Of a DNA stretch of 64,000 nt, positions 1 through 9,256 are shown one piece after another. The stretch's first letter is position 1. Every line of letters begins with the position of its first letter. This DNA is from Hydractinia symbiolongicarpus (lineage: Eukaryota > Cnidaria > Hydrozoa > Anthoathecata > Hydractiniidae). The stretch spans positions 1,550,001 to 1,614,000 of the forward strand of contig NC_079878.1 of assembly GCF_029227915.1 (NCBI RefSeq), given 5' to 3'. Made by a program: the position numbers and the translations under genes. The notes under the pieces were generated by a model that saw only the letters and a list, made by a program, of their open reading frames with translations, had not been told where the DNA came from and made no database searches.

Positions 1-7
1 AATCTTG

Positions 8-505
8 GCCAGGAGACCCAGCGTGATTTTGTTCCGTGAAAAAGAAATTATTCCATTGTTCTAGCGGAACGGCAGTGGCATAGCCTAGTTAACTAAGCTT
101 TCTTCTTCAGTTGATAAAATGAGTTTCTCTCAAACTAAAGCTTAGACGCGAACGAATGACTCAGCGGAAACCCCGAGTTTAAATCGAACAATGTGACTAA
201 TCGCTTCGGAGGACATTTTAATTTATCTGTGAGTTGTTTACCAAGCTTGGTCAAATCTTACTTTGGTAAAAACTTTGTAGAATACTAATGTTTGTTAGGG
301 TGAGTGAAACCACTCGCTGGAATATTCGGGATGAAAAGGGCTTTCCCCGATAATAATCACGTGAGCAGAGAACAATAGAATTAGCCAATCAAAAAGCGCG
401 GCCAGATTTTGGCCGCAGAAAAATCGTTTGAGACCCAGCGTAATTTTCCCACCTTAACTACTCCGATTTCCCGGTGGTAAGAAAAATTACGCTGGGTCTC
501 CTGGC
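8..505. mobile_element. MITE family 1, near-complete copy
   Basis: Terminal inverted repeats are visible: GCCAGGAGACCCAGCGTGAT at 8 and its complement, ending in CTGGC, at 481-505. The right end also carries a second internal copy of ACCCAGCGTAATTTT near 434-449. No coding frame lies inside, so it must be non-autonomous. Related copies are at 30012-30120 (one end, opposite orientation) and about 58440-58785 (internal part and end). No clean target-site duplication was found, partly because the left end is only 7 bases from the window edge. Superfamily is not assigned. Confidence 0.6.
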
Positions 506-529
506 TAGCAGTGGCACAGCTACTGATTA

Positions 530-840
530 ACTTAAGCTACATTGTTTGTACTCGTTCGATTGTTGAATGTTACGGTCTGTATATTTATCAAACTTGGCAA
601 CATTTTATCACAGCAAACTTCGTCGTTCGAAGCTGGAACTATGTTGTGGAAAAGCGAAACAAATCTCACAAAAAATATTATTATTGGTCGTGACAGATGG
701 AATCTTGAGTTATTTTCGATATTTACTGGTAAGTATATCTGAAACTGAATTTAGCCATAAATATTCTTTAAGATTAGGATTCTTTAAATATGTTGTTAGG
801 AAGGAATATATAGATATTAAATATAGATAGTTAGATGCGA
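530..840. repeat. Dispersed repeat A, copy 1
   Basis: This stretch aligns by eye, with divergence, to 19203-19560. Shared blocks include a CGGTCTG stretch, ACAAACTTC/GCAAACTTCGTCG followed by CGAAGCT, ATGTTGTGGA, and the later TTAGGAGATATAT-like end. Several short open frames in it overlap one another and are not conserved, so I treat it as non-coding repeat. Confidence 0.5.
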
Positions 841-1383
841 AACATAGCTCGTCTTTACTGGGAGATATATTCGAAATGGCTGGCGTTCCTCCGCAAACGT
901 CACATCATCGAAAAACATTAAAATTAGCCAATCAAAAATCGCCGAAAATTTTCTTGAGGTAGAAAATAGCCTTAACATGGTATTCATTAACTAAACGAAA
1001 CCAGTACACAGATCAGGGATAAAAGCAAAATTTATGTCAAGATGTTTGTTCTCAGGTGTATTTAGGTGTATTTAGGTGTATTCTGCCTGTAATGGTTCGT
1101 ACATTTCAGTATATTAGCTCTTTTTAACTTAATACATTTAAATGTTATGTTGGGGAGCTAAGAGAAACCGTCCTTTTCGAATTTTTCAAGAAGAAAAATG
1201 TAACAATTTTTATCTTCTGCTCTGTGTTCGAATCGTGATTCATTCATTGGTTTCAGAGGGTCAGAGCACACGTGCGAGTGAGTTGTCGTTTTTTTTATCA
1301 GTTTGATTCTTTTTTTAAGTATGTTATGAGAAACATAAACATGCTGAACCTATACCCGAAGAAAAGTTAAAATAGGGAGTTAA

Positions 1384-1442
1384 TAAATTTTAGATATTTC
1401 TATTAACTATGATAAATCATAGTTAGAAATATCTAAAATTTA
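1384..1442. repeat. Inverted repeat / hairpin
   Basis: The arm 1384-1412 pairs with 1417-1442 around a 4-nt TAAA loop. Pairing is perfect except for a 3-nt bulge in the left arm (core AAATTTTAGATATTTCTA). It may be the relic of a short palindromic MITE. Confidence 0.7.
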
Positions 1443-1799
1443 TTTTGTAAGACATTTTATTTTGTAAGGGAATAAAAAAAGTGCGAGAATAAAAAAGCGC
1501 GGAATAAATTAGAACAAATTCTTTTTCAAACAATATTAAAATAAAAACTTAAAATACGAAGACAAGTCAGAATAAGGAGCTAAAAAATTTTATCTGAAAT
1601 TTCCACGGTTTTAGGAAATCAATCATCTCAACATTTTACGTTATGCACGTTTTTTTTATAAGAAACCAGTCCATAAATACGTAGCTAGATACGTATGCAA
1701 AAACACTTTTACTTTGACCTTTCTGTGCCTAAGGTTTTTTATAGAATGCGAGAAAAAAAAAGTTCGGAACGTGAGAATTGACCTAAATAATTTCGTCTA

Positions 1800-1805
1800 T
1801 TTATT
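1800..1805 (-). promoter_or_regulatory. Poly(A) signal AATAAA of the Tudor-BEN gene
   Basis: AATAAA on the minus strand lies only a few bases after the TGA stop at 1809-1811, which implies a very short 3' UTR or use of a later signal. Confidence 0.45.
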
Positions 1806-1808
1806 TTA

Positions 1809-3633
1809 TCAATCCGTGGTGTCCCTTATTTTCTGACTTGCCTTTCGACATTTTGAGTTAATGATTTCATTTAAATTGTTTTTTATATTATTTTCAAATT
1901 CCTCCTTATGCTCCTTCCTGGCCTTCTGCAAAATTATTCCCATTCTTCGTGGTGACAACACGTTTTTATTTTTGCCACCATTCAACCTGCCACCTGCTAA
2001 TTCGGCAAGGGTGAAACGCTTACCCAGCTCTTTTTTAATTAACGCGGAGCATGGGTTAATTTTGCGTAGCGGGTTTTTTTTACCAACGGGTGGTGTGGCT
2101 TGCGGAGTTGCGACTTGCGGCCGTGCTTCAACATGCGTGGTCTCCATGCCCATGTCATCATGTTCTGTGGGCAAGAAAAGTAGCGGATCAAAATTATTTT
2201 CCAGCATCTCAACATAACTATTCGGTGGCTGGGTAATTGTTGCTGGCAAGGGCAATGGTTCCTGGTAAATTTTATTTTTAGCCTCGTATAAGTTTCTTTT
2301 TTTCATGATGTAACTCTCAAGCACAGCAGTTCTTGCGCTTATAGCGTCTACTTTTGTGTCCAACTTCTGACACAGGCCCAGTATCAAATCAGTGTTTCTT
2401 TTTGTTTCGTGGATTACCTGTGCCAGATTGTTGGACTCAAAATCGATTTCATGGTCGGCAATGTTAAAATTTGGAATGTTTTGAACACAATCAGCAATGA
2501 AAGAGCTTGTGGAGACGGTAGCAGGATCATTTTTTAAAGTGGACACGATTGACGGTAATTCTGGTGTGATATTAAAAAGAAAATTTTCCGGAGTCAAAAG
2601 ATTAATGGCTGGCGAAGTTTTAGAAGGTGAATGATCAGGCGATGTTTTGGATGGTAAATGGTCAGGCAAGGTTTTAGATAGTGAAAGGCCTGGCAAGGTT
2701 TTATACGGTGAAAGGCTTTTGACTGCTTTGGTTGCAAATACCAAGTCCAAGGATTTTAGTTGATCACTTGGTAGGTGGCTCTCATCCGTAATCTCTTTGC
2801 TAGAATCTGCTACGCTATCTTCCACATTACCTGTGGGCTCTTCTTCACTGGCTTCCTCTTCACTGGCTTCCTCCATGTATTCGTACATGACCGAGTTGCC
2901 GCATCGTGTGGTAACCTTCGCAAAAAGTAAGTTTTGGAAAGTTTAAAAACTGGATAAGTCTAAATAAACGGGCTTTGGGAGATATTCTTTACCGGATAAA
3001 CCTTTTGCTTATTAAATATGTGTTTTTAGTCTGAAATTGTTCTTATTTTATTCTTATTTTCAACAAATATCAGCCTTATTGTTCTAATAAAAATTAAATA
3101 ATTGTTTCTTAGTAATTCTAGAGTTGCAATATATCTTTAAAAAAAACATGTGTTGTCAAAATTATGCATCATTCACGCGATACAATGCAACGTCTTCTGT
3201 ATGAAATCGAATTCGAACGTGATAAAAAAAAGAAAACATAGAAAACAAAAACCATTTTTGCATACACTTTTCTTAATGTGACTATGATATGACAAAAATA
3301 GAATCTATTTACCTTTGCGTTAAATTCATCGTTAACATCAACAATGAACTTTGTTTTTCGAACCCTGTCAAAAATAATATGACCCATTTGTAAATATTTA
3401 GGGTGCTTGTATAACGGGAAGTTTTTTGAATTGATGGCATTCCTTGATACCAACGACCGTTTTAGAATTGGCATCCTCACATTGTTTGTGTCAAGCCAAC
3501 AGTCGTACGATTTTGCATAGCCTGTCCAAGTAACTTTCAGCCTCTCCCCACTATTCTCTACGACTACAGCATTAAGCCAATGCCTAGTTTCGGGATCTAA
3601 GGCTTGGACTGAGGACTTAACTTTGTACTCCAT
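1809..3633 (-). CDS. Two-exon gene: Tudor/chromo-like N-terminus plus BEN-like C-terminus
   Basis: Model: exon 1 is 3633-3313 (107 codons) and exon 2 is 2915-1809 (368 aa plus stop), for about 475 aa. The donor AAG|GTAAAT and acceptor CGAAG|GTTACC are both phase 0, and the second exon opens in frame. Exon 1 starts at ATG. Residues 1-55 resemble a Tudor-knot or MBT-like fold, with W-x(n)-VTWTGYAKSYDCWLD and aromatic cage-type residues. The middle is acidic (EEASEEEASEEE) and has a degenerate SKTSPDHSPSKTSP repeat, followed by a probable coiled region. The last 90 residues look like a BEN domain: FTLAELAGGRLNGGK, then a basic L-SPRRM-I stretch, ending NSKCRK. BEN domains bind DNA and Tudor-like domains bind methylated ligands, so a chromatin role is inferred. 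It is not recognised as a named orthologue, and it could belong to a multi-copy cnidarian family or a domesticated element. Confidence 0.65.
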
Positions 3634-4229
3634 CTAAAAGGACGCGTAGATAGCTATTTGTATACACTCTACATAAATAAGTATTTCTGAAAGACGGACT
3701 GTCTCGCGTCCAAAAAATATAAGAATATTGCTTACTTTTTCTTTATATCGCTACCACGTAAAATTATAACTATAGCTAGCTTGCTAGCTAGTTTTTACTA
3801 TATATCGACGACAATTAAGAACAAATCTTTCAGCAACGTATCCAAAAGAAAACTTTATTAATATTAAGAACTTTTCCAAAAAAATATTAAATAATGTATA
3901 TCATATAGCTATAGCTAGTCTCCACTCTAAGCTAAAACCCTTGGTTTACACTGTTCGCGCCTTTTTATCGAAATAATCCTGCAATCTCGTCCCCAGATCT
4001 TTTTGCGCTTTGTCTTTTGGAAAACCGCTTGGAAAAAAACGCGGATAAAGGGCGTTTTTGGTCTATGACGCCATCGAAATTTTTCAGAAAAGTTGAATTC
4101 TGCGTTTTACTTTACATATAATATGGTGCCCAATAAATTATGCCAGATTCTTCATAACTTGAGATATTGAAAATGACCCCGAAATAAAAAAGGACTGGCC
4201 TTAAGTAGCCCGAGTAGCAAATATGTCCA
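3634..4229. other. Upstream region of the Tudor-BEN gene
   Basis: No gene is recognisable. It holds scattered AGCTAGC palindromes (near 3775-3795 and 3908-3920). The promoter and 5' UTR of the minus-strand gene ending at 3633 should lie here, but no specific element can be supported. Confidence 0.4.
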
Positions 4230-4535
4230 TTAATGGTCCATTAACCTCATGTGTCGGGTTTTGTCTGCTTCTGAAAAAAAAGCGTATCTGCAGCCATGAT
4301 TGCAGACATCATATTTTGTTGTAAGGCAGGGCATGATGCGCGATGCACTAGAAATATTTCGGCATAGTTGTGACTGTACCATCTCGATGAGCGTTTTATA
4401 GTGACCTGCAAAAAAATCACTATGTTGTGGTGTTGGACACGTGCCTCCAAATTCTCTTATCACGTCTAAAAATTGGTTCTTCCGAAGTGGCAAGGATGAG
4501 CAATGGTCACAATCTGTGCTAGTACAACTGAGTGT
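4230..4535 (-). CDS. Exon-like open frame with a C2H2-type zinc-finger motif, function unknown
   Basis: From an acceptor-like TTTAG at 4536-4540 the frame is open for 101 codons to a stop at 4230. It starts with a CDHC pair and runs to a C-x3-C-x12-H-x5-H arrangement (CNHGCRYAFF...TRHMRLMDH) at the C-terminus, which could bind zinc. It looks like the last exon of a spliced gene or a copy of a repetitive gene family. No matching upstream exon in compatible phase was found; the acidic exon at 5103-5211 ends in phase 1 while this frame needs phase 0. No function is assigned. Confidence 0.35.
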   Translation of the reverse strand, partial: TLSCTSTDCDHCSSLPLRKNQFLDVIREFGGTCPTPQHSDFFAGHYKTLIEMVQSQLCRNISSASRIMPCLTTKYDVCNHGCRYAFFSEADKTRHMRLMDH

Positions 4536-5102
4536 CTAAACAAGCGGCTATCTAATTTGTCTGAAATCATTTTACGTAATGCAACCGCACGTCACACAGT
4601 TTTTTTGCGGAACATTATTTGCTTCTGACAAGCCGTTTCTGTCACATAAAATTGTTAATAATTTTTTTTTTGCAATGTGCAGCCCACCATAATCAATTGT
4701 ATAAGTATAATTATACATTAAGTTAATATAACAGTGCAAGTTGACAAAAATAATAAAGCAAAAATAGTTTTTTTTCGTAATTTTCAGAAGCAATATCGCA
4801 ACAAACTTCAATTGCTATTATTTACTTCTTATGCTCACACCGGCATGTGCGAAGAGAAAAGTTAAAATAGTGAGGTTTTTCGAATATTTGTGTGTTGTTG
4901 GTAAAAAAACAACAAATCTTTTAAAGATTTTGCATCATCGAGCTTTAAATTTACGAATAAAGAAAATATATAGTTTTATAATTATAGTAGTTTTTTTCTC
5001 ATGACTACGGAAAAATCACAAGATAAATTGGGCAATTATATATTTTTTTGTTTTCAAGACCGTTGCTGAAAATTTTACGACGAGATAAAAATAAATATTT
5101 AC

Positions 5103-5211
5103 CGCATTGTAAAATTTCGTTGATGTAATCTTCATTTTCATCATCGGACAAAGAATCGTCCGTAAACAACCAATCTAGGTCGCTGTCGCTATCTGAAATA
5201 TCTGAATACAT
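5103..5211 (-). CDS. Candidate first exon coding an acidic N-terminus
   Basis: ATG at 5211 opens 36 codons rich in Asp, Ser and Glu (MYSDISDSDSDLDW, then FTDDSLSDDENEDY), ending at a good donor GCG|GTAAAT at 5102. Acidic leaders of this sort occur in some transposon-associated and chromatin proteins, but no family can be named. No downstream exon in the right phase was identified. The CGTCTC-rich array at 5273-5590 sits directly upstream and would be its promoter region if the gene is real. Confidence 0.3.
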
Positions 5212-5272
5212 TAAAACCACTTTAAAAAACACTAGCTTTTTAAATAAATTTTCGTGTTTAAGAAACCCTGTC

Positions 5273-5423
5273 GTCTTAGTTCGTCTCAATTCGTCTCCGT
5301 GATTTTACCGCAGCGTCTTAATTCGTCTCAATTCGTCTCCGTGATTTTACCGCAGCGTCTTAATTCGTCTCAATTCGTCTCCGTGATTTTACCGCAGCGT
5401 CTCAATTCGTCTCAATTCGTCTT
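5273..5423. repeat. 42-bp tandem repeat, about 3.6 copies
   Basis: Units start at 5273, 5315, 5357 and 5399. Each has two or three TTCGTCT(C) words followed by CCGTGATTTTACCGCAGC. Copies differ at only one or two bases. The plus-strand frame through it merely translates the repeat and is not a gene. Confidence 0.85.
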
Positions 5424-5595
5424 AAAATATTTTGTTCCACTTTTTTTATTCTGAGACGAATTGACAAAATATCGTCTCCTGATATTTATGAGACGATTTT
5501 TAAATCGTCTCAATTTCAATTAAGAACAAAACGAGACGAATTTTTTTTAACTTTTTCGTCTTATAGCGTCTCGTTAATGGGACGAAATTTGTGGA
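5424..5595. repeat. Flank with iterated GAGACG/CGTCTC words on both strands
   Basis: Downstream of the tandem units the same hexamer recurs in both orientations (GAGACGAATT, ATCGTCTCC, GAGACGATTT, AATCGTCTC, GAGACGAATT, GCGTCTCG). Several copies can pair to form stems. This looks like the other arm of a transposon terminus or a cluster of binding sites. Confidence 0.5.
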
Positions 5596-6377
5596 CGATC
5601 CCTAAGATAAACTTGTTATAATGTCGGAGGCAACCTTTAAAGTCAGAAATTGAAAATGTCACAAAAGCCTTCTTTATTTTTGGAAGTGATCGTATATAAC
5701 ATGTTTACAGAGTACAGAATTTGTGTTTTTGTAACATTTCTAAAGTTTGGAATTTTTTTTCAAAAAGTGACATTTTAGCAAAAAAATTTATGTTAATAAA
5801 TACACCTTTATAACATAAATGCAAATCTCTTACACCACAGTAGTTTTGAGCACTTCTAAAAGTTGGCAGAACCATCAACTCCACAACACTGATATTGAAT
5901 ATACCTGAGGTACTTGTCTGTTGTTTTTAGTTATATTTAAGTTTACCTTATTTGTATTAATTTAAGACGTTCTTTTTGTCCTTAATACACATAAACTTTT
6001 CCTCGCCATTAGCTTGATTCGTTTTGTAGCTCCTAAAGGGACTAAAAAGTTAAACAAAGCACAAAAAACAGTAAAGATAGATTAAAGAAAAAAGTCTAAA
6101 ATCTGTGTTTCTTTAGACTGAGATTTTAATGAAATAGTGCAAGTTTTTTAAATTTTCCTGTTAAATGAAAGAAATTTAAATTTGGTGTGACCTTGGCATA
6201 CGAAAAAACAGTTCAGTTAACTTAAATACAGTTTAACCTTACGATCATTGTCCTACTTGTATTAATTGTTTGAAACAGTGTCTCTCACCTGTTTTCTCTT
6301 CAGCACTGGGAAATTGATTGGATTTTCGCAGGCAAGCGAAACTTTTGCTGAACTTATTTATCTTATCGAGATGACTG
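5596..6377. other. Gene-free stretch
   Basis: AT-rich sequence with no supported gene, RNA or clear repeat. The frame beginning near 6266 runs into dispersed repeat B and is not counted as coding. Confidence 0.5.
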
Positions 6378-6745
6378 AAACCTTTTTTAAAACAAATTTA
6401 TACAATCTTATGTTAAATGTGAAACTTATTGCCACATTTTTAATATTATATAAGGAAAACAATAACATGAGTAAGTTATTTCTTTGTATTAATACATGCA
6501 TTATTTTAAAAAAATTCTGGAAAGGCATATGCACTAAGAAATCTTCTTTGCCCGTTTTCCCCAATAAACAACACTATTTCGTTGTTGACTTTCCTATAAG
6601 GAAAGATATAGAAAAGTCTGTTGCTAGATGCAAAAAGGTATTAAAAATAGATTCAACATTATTTTAACTTTGATAACTTGTCAAAAAACAACTTTTAGGT
6701 TTTTGCTCATAAACACACTATACCCTTGAACGATTGCCTTGAGTT
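6378..6745. repeat. Dispersed repeat B, copy 1
   Basis: It aligns to 14385-14760. Shared words include AATGTGAAACTTATTGCCAC, ATTAATACATGCATTATTT, AACAACACTATTT and GTCAAAAAACAACTTTTAG. Copy 2 has stops and indels in the same frame, so the open frame in copy 1 is likely fortuitous. Confidence 0.65.
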
Positions 6746-7599
6746 TGATAGATAATATCTAATATGATGCAACGGACATCACCTTAGGTTAATACAGAAG
6801 AAACATGACACATTCCATCTCATTTTTTTTTTTTTTTTTTACTGTTTTTCCCATGCTAAAAAATTATAAACAGGAAGTGCTAGGAGATACTGATTATAGT
6901 TGGTGGTTTTAAACATTTCTTGAATGATAACCCATTACAACATAAAAATAATGACCTGCAACTAAAAACTACTTATTACACAGTATATTTTCTGAGTTTG
7001 TCAAATTAACATAATCAATCACCATTTATTATTTTAATGTGAATTATATTTCTGGTTTGTTAAATTTTGAAATTTAATGTTACAATATATTTGGAAAAAA
7101 TAGCCCTAGACCTCTTTGAATTTTCAAATCTTATACCAATGTTAAAAAGAAAAGCATGTCAAATTCAGCAAAATGTATCACACAAAAGTCAAATGTTTTC
7201 AGACCTCTCGAATTCGATTTTTAAAAAGTCAGACTGGTTCAAATTTTGTTAATGTTTTAAACTGCAATTATTTGTAAATCGAATGTGCTATTTGTTGAGC
7301 TAAAAACAAACTGGGTAGGATACACTTCTTAAAAAAAGAAAAAGCAGATGAATCTTTTATAAGCAGATGGATGCAGAAAGATGCTCTTTGGAAAAATATA
7401 TTTGAGAAAAATCAAGAAGTTTTCCGTAAGAATAAAATACAAATCTTCAGCTATTATATCGTATAATCTAAAGATAGGATTGCATATGCTAAAAATATTA
7501 GCTAGAGAGGTAAAAAATGGCAGAAGCGAGAAGAAGGCTATAATAACCTTATCACCAACCCCCAAACCTATATAAAAGGTTAGCATTGAAGATGATGAG
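6746..7599. other. Gene-free stretch
   Basis: It contains a T18 run at 6823-6840 and otherwise unremarkable AT-rich DNA. Short frames at 7329-7586 on both strands have no recognisable domain. Confidence 0.5.
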
Positions 7600-7886
7600 G
7601 AGTTGTTTTATATGTGTCGTACGTTGTAACTGTCGTGTTGTTTTAGTTTATGTTATAGTTTTCATGTCGCTATCAAGAAATGTATTCCACAATTTAGGTC
7701 CTCTGCTAGTTATAGAGAACTTTGTGATTGTATAATTAATCCTAGGTTGAAAAAAACTGTTAATTGGAAATCTGGATGGATATTTATGTTGTATCTTCTG
7801 AAGCTTATTATTAAATACTCTTGGTAATATATTGTTTTCAAGCTTAAACATAAAAATAAGAGTTTGATAAATGTTTAGTTGGTATA

Positions 7887-7890
7887 CATT
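7887..7890. other. Left target-site duplication CATT of the TRIM
   Basis: CATT immediately precedes the 5' LTR, and the same four bases follow the 3' LTR at 9257-9260. Both lie inside LINE coding sequence. Confidence 0.75.
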
Positions 7891-8233
7891 TGTTACAATG
7901 AGATACTTCATCAGAAACTGTACATAACGTGAGTGAAAGCTGTCAAATAGCACAGTAATATAACAACAGGACGCTAATCGCTTGAACGAACTCGTTAGCA
8001 TCATTCGGTATGTTGTAAATAGTATATGATAGATTAGATTTAGTTAGATATAGAACGAGCTATACCGCGAACTGCTAGGTCGAGCCTTCCGGCTCGGCCC
8101 ATGTCAGCAGTGAGTGGTACGCTCTGGAGGCACTGCGTAGTTATTTTGGAAAGAACAGGGATTTGTCGCAATAAATATGGTGTTTTTTCTGTATCTATAA
8201 TCATATGTAACAACAAAAAAAGCACCTTTAACA
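7891..8233 (+). repeat. 5' LTR of the TRIM (343 bp)
   Basis: Begins TGTTACAATG and ends CTTTAACA, giving TG...CA ends with a short TGTTA/TAACA inverted repeat. It is nearly identical to 8913-9256, differing by about two substitutions near 7919-7922 plus a small A/C-run difference near the 3' end. Confidence 0.85.
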
Positions 8234-8457
8234 TTGGAGGCACTGCCCGGATACGTTAATTGGTTTAGGTCTGTATAGACTAATGATAACCAGCCGGAAT
8301 CTCCTGTTATGAATTGCTGAAGCTGAAAGACGAAATTTTGATGGTGGCAGCTAATGCTAAAAAAAAGAAATAATGATGCGATAATATATGACTTTGTCGA
8401 CCTTCACTGATCGTTAAGAAACACGTTTTGGGTAATATTGAATAGTTAATACTTTTC

Positions 8458-8602
8458 GCCGTTCCGAGGCAGATATCGGAGAATTAGCCGTCCCGAGGCA
8501 GATATCGGAGATTTAGCCGTCCCGAGGCAGATATCGGAGAATTAGCCGTCCCGAGGCAGATATCGGAGAATTAGCCGTCCCGAGGCAGATATCGGAGAAC
8601 CA
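8458..8602. repeat. 29-bp tandem repeat, 5 copies, inside the TRIM
   Basis: Units begin at 8458, 8487, 8516, 8545 and 8574, with consensus GCCGTCCCGAGGCAGATATC followed by GGAGAATTA. Each unit holds CCGAGGCAGATATCGG, whose ends are complementary, so it can form a small stem. Confidence 0.9.
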
Positions 8603-8912
8603 ATTAACTATCCTATAGTGCTCAGAAGTTATTTACTTGATGTTCAGTGATAACAATGACAAGATACAAATATTATTGAAACGTTTCTTTGATATGAGGC
8701 TGGAATTAAAATCGTGATGACAGAAAAGCTGATGATAAACGACATTGAAACATTTTCGTTTAAGAGAAAAAAATGAAGCCGTGATACATAAGGATATGAA
8801 CCCGTAATGTGGTTAAAGAGAAAAAGAATGCTGTACATAGACTTCAGATTTTGCGTGACGTAAATGTTTTTTATTGGAGTCTGGGGACAGACTCTTGTGA
8901 CAGAGAGGGTAA

Positions 8913-9256
8913 TGTTACAATGAGATACTTCATCAGAAACTTGACATAACGTGAGTGAAAGCTGTCAAATAGCACAGTAATATAACAACAGGACGCTAAT
9001 CGCTTGAACGAACTCGTTAGCATCATTCGGTATGTTGTAAATAGTATATGATAGATTAGATTTAGTTAGATATAGAACGAGCTATACCGCGAACTGCTAG
9101 GTCGAGCCTTCCGGCTCGGCCCATGTCAGCAGTGAGTGGTACGCTCTGGAGGCACTGCGTAGTTATTTTGGAAAGAACAGGGATTTGTCGCAATAAATAT
9201 GGTGTTTTTTCTGTATCTATAATCATATGTAACAACAACAAAAAGCACCTTTAACA
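8913..9256 (+). repeat. 3' LTR of the TRIM (344 bp)
   Basis: It has the same TGTTACAATG start and CTTTAACA end as the 5' LTR, and is followed by the CATT target duplication at 9257-9260. Confidence 0.85.

Larger units (their letters stand above)
841..1808. other. Gene-free stretch
   Basis: No supported gene. It contains a short direct repeat of TTTAGGTGTA at 1055-1082 and the hairpin at 1384-1442. The rest is AT-rich with homopolymer runs. Confidence 0.6.
7891..9256 (+). mobile_element. Terminal-repeat retrotransposon in miniature (TRIM)
   Basis: A 1366-bp element with two 343/344-bp LTRs, a 679-bp interior and a 4-bp CATT target duplication. The interior has no gag or pol frame. After the 5' LTR comes TTGGAGGCACTGCCCGG, in the position of a tRNA primer binding site, but I could not match it to a tRNA. 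Before the 3' LTR is the purine-rich GAGAGGGTAA in the polypurine-tract position. High LTR identity means a recent insertion, younger than the decayed LINE that it interrupts. Mobilisation must come from proteins supplied in trans. Plus orientation is inferred from the order of these two sites. Confidence 0.8.

Noticed and set aside
1861-2217. 118-codon plus-strand frame
   Set aside because: Antisense of the well-supported Tudor-BEN second exon.
5254-5454. Repetitive plus-strand peptide frame
   Set aside because: Direct translation of the 42-bp tandem repeat (42 is a multiple of three).
6266-6667. 133-codon plus-strand frame
   Set aside because: Most of it is dispersed repeat B; the second copy at 14.4 kb has stops and indels in the same frame.
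8458-8602. CRISPR-like array of 29-bp units
   Set aside because: Units abut directly with no spacers, lie inside an LTR element and in a eukaryotic genome.
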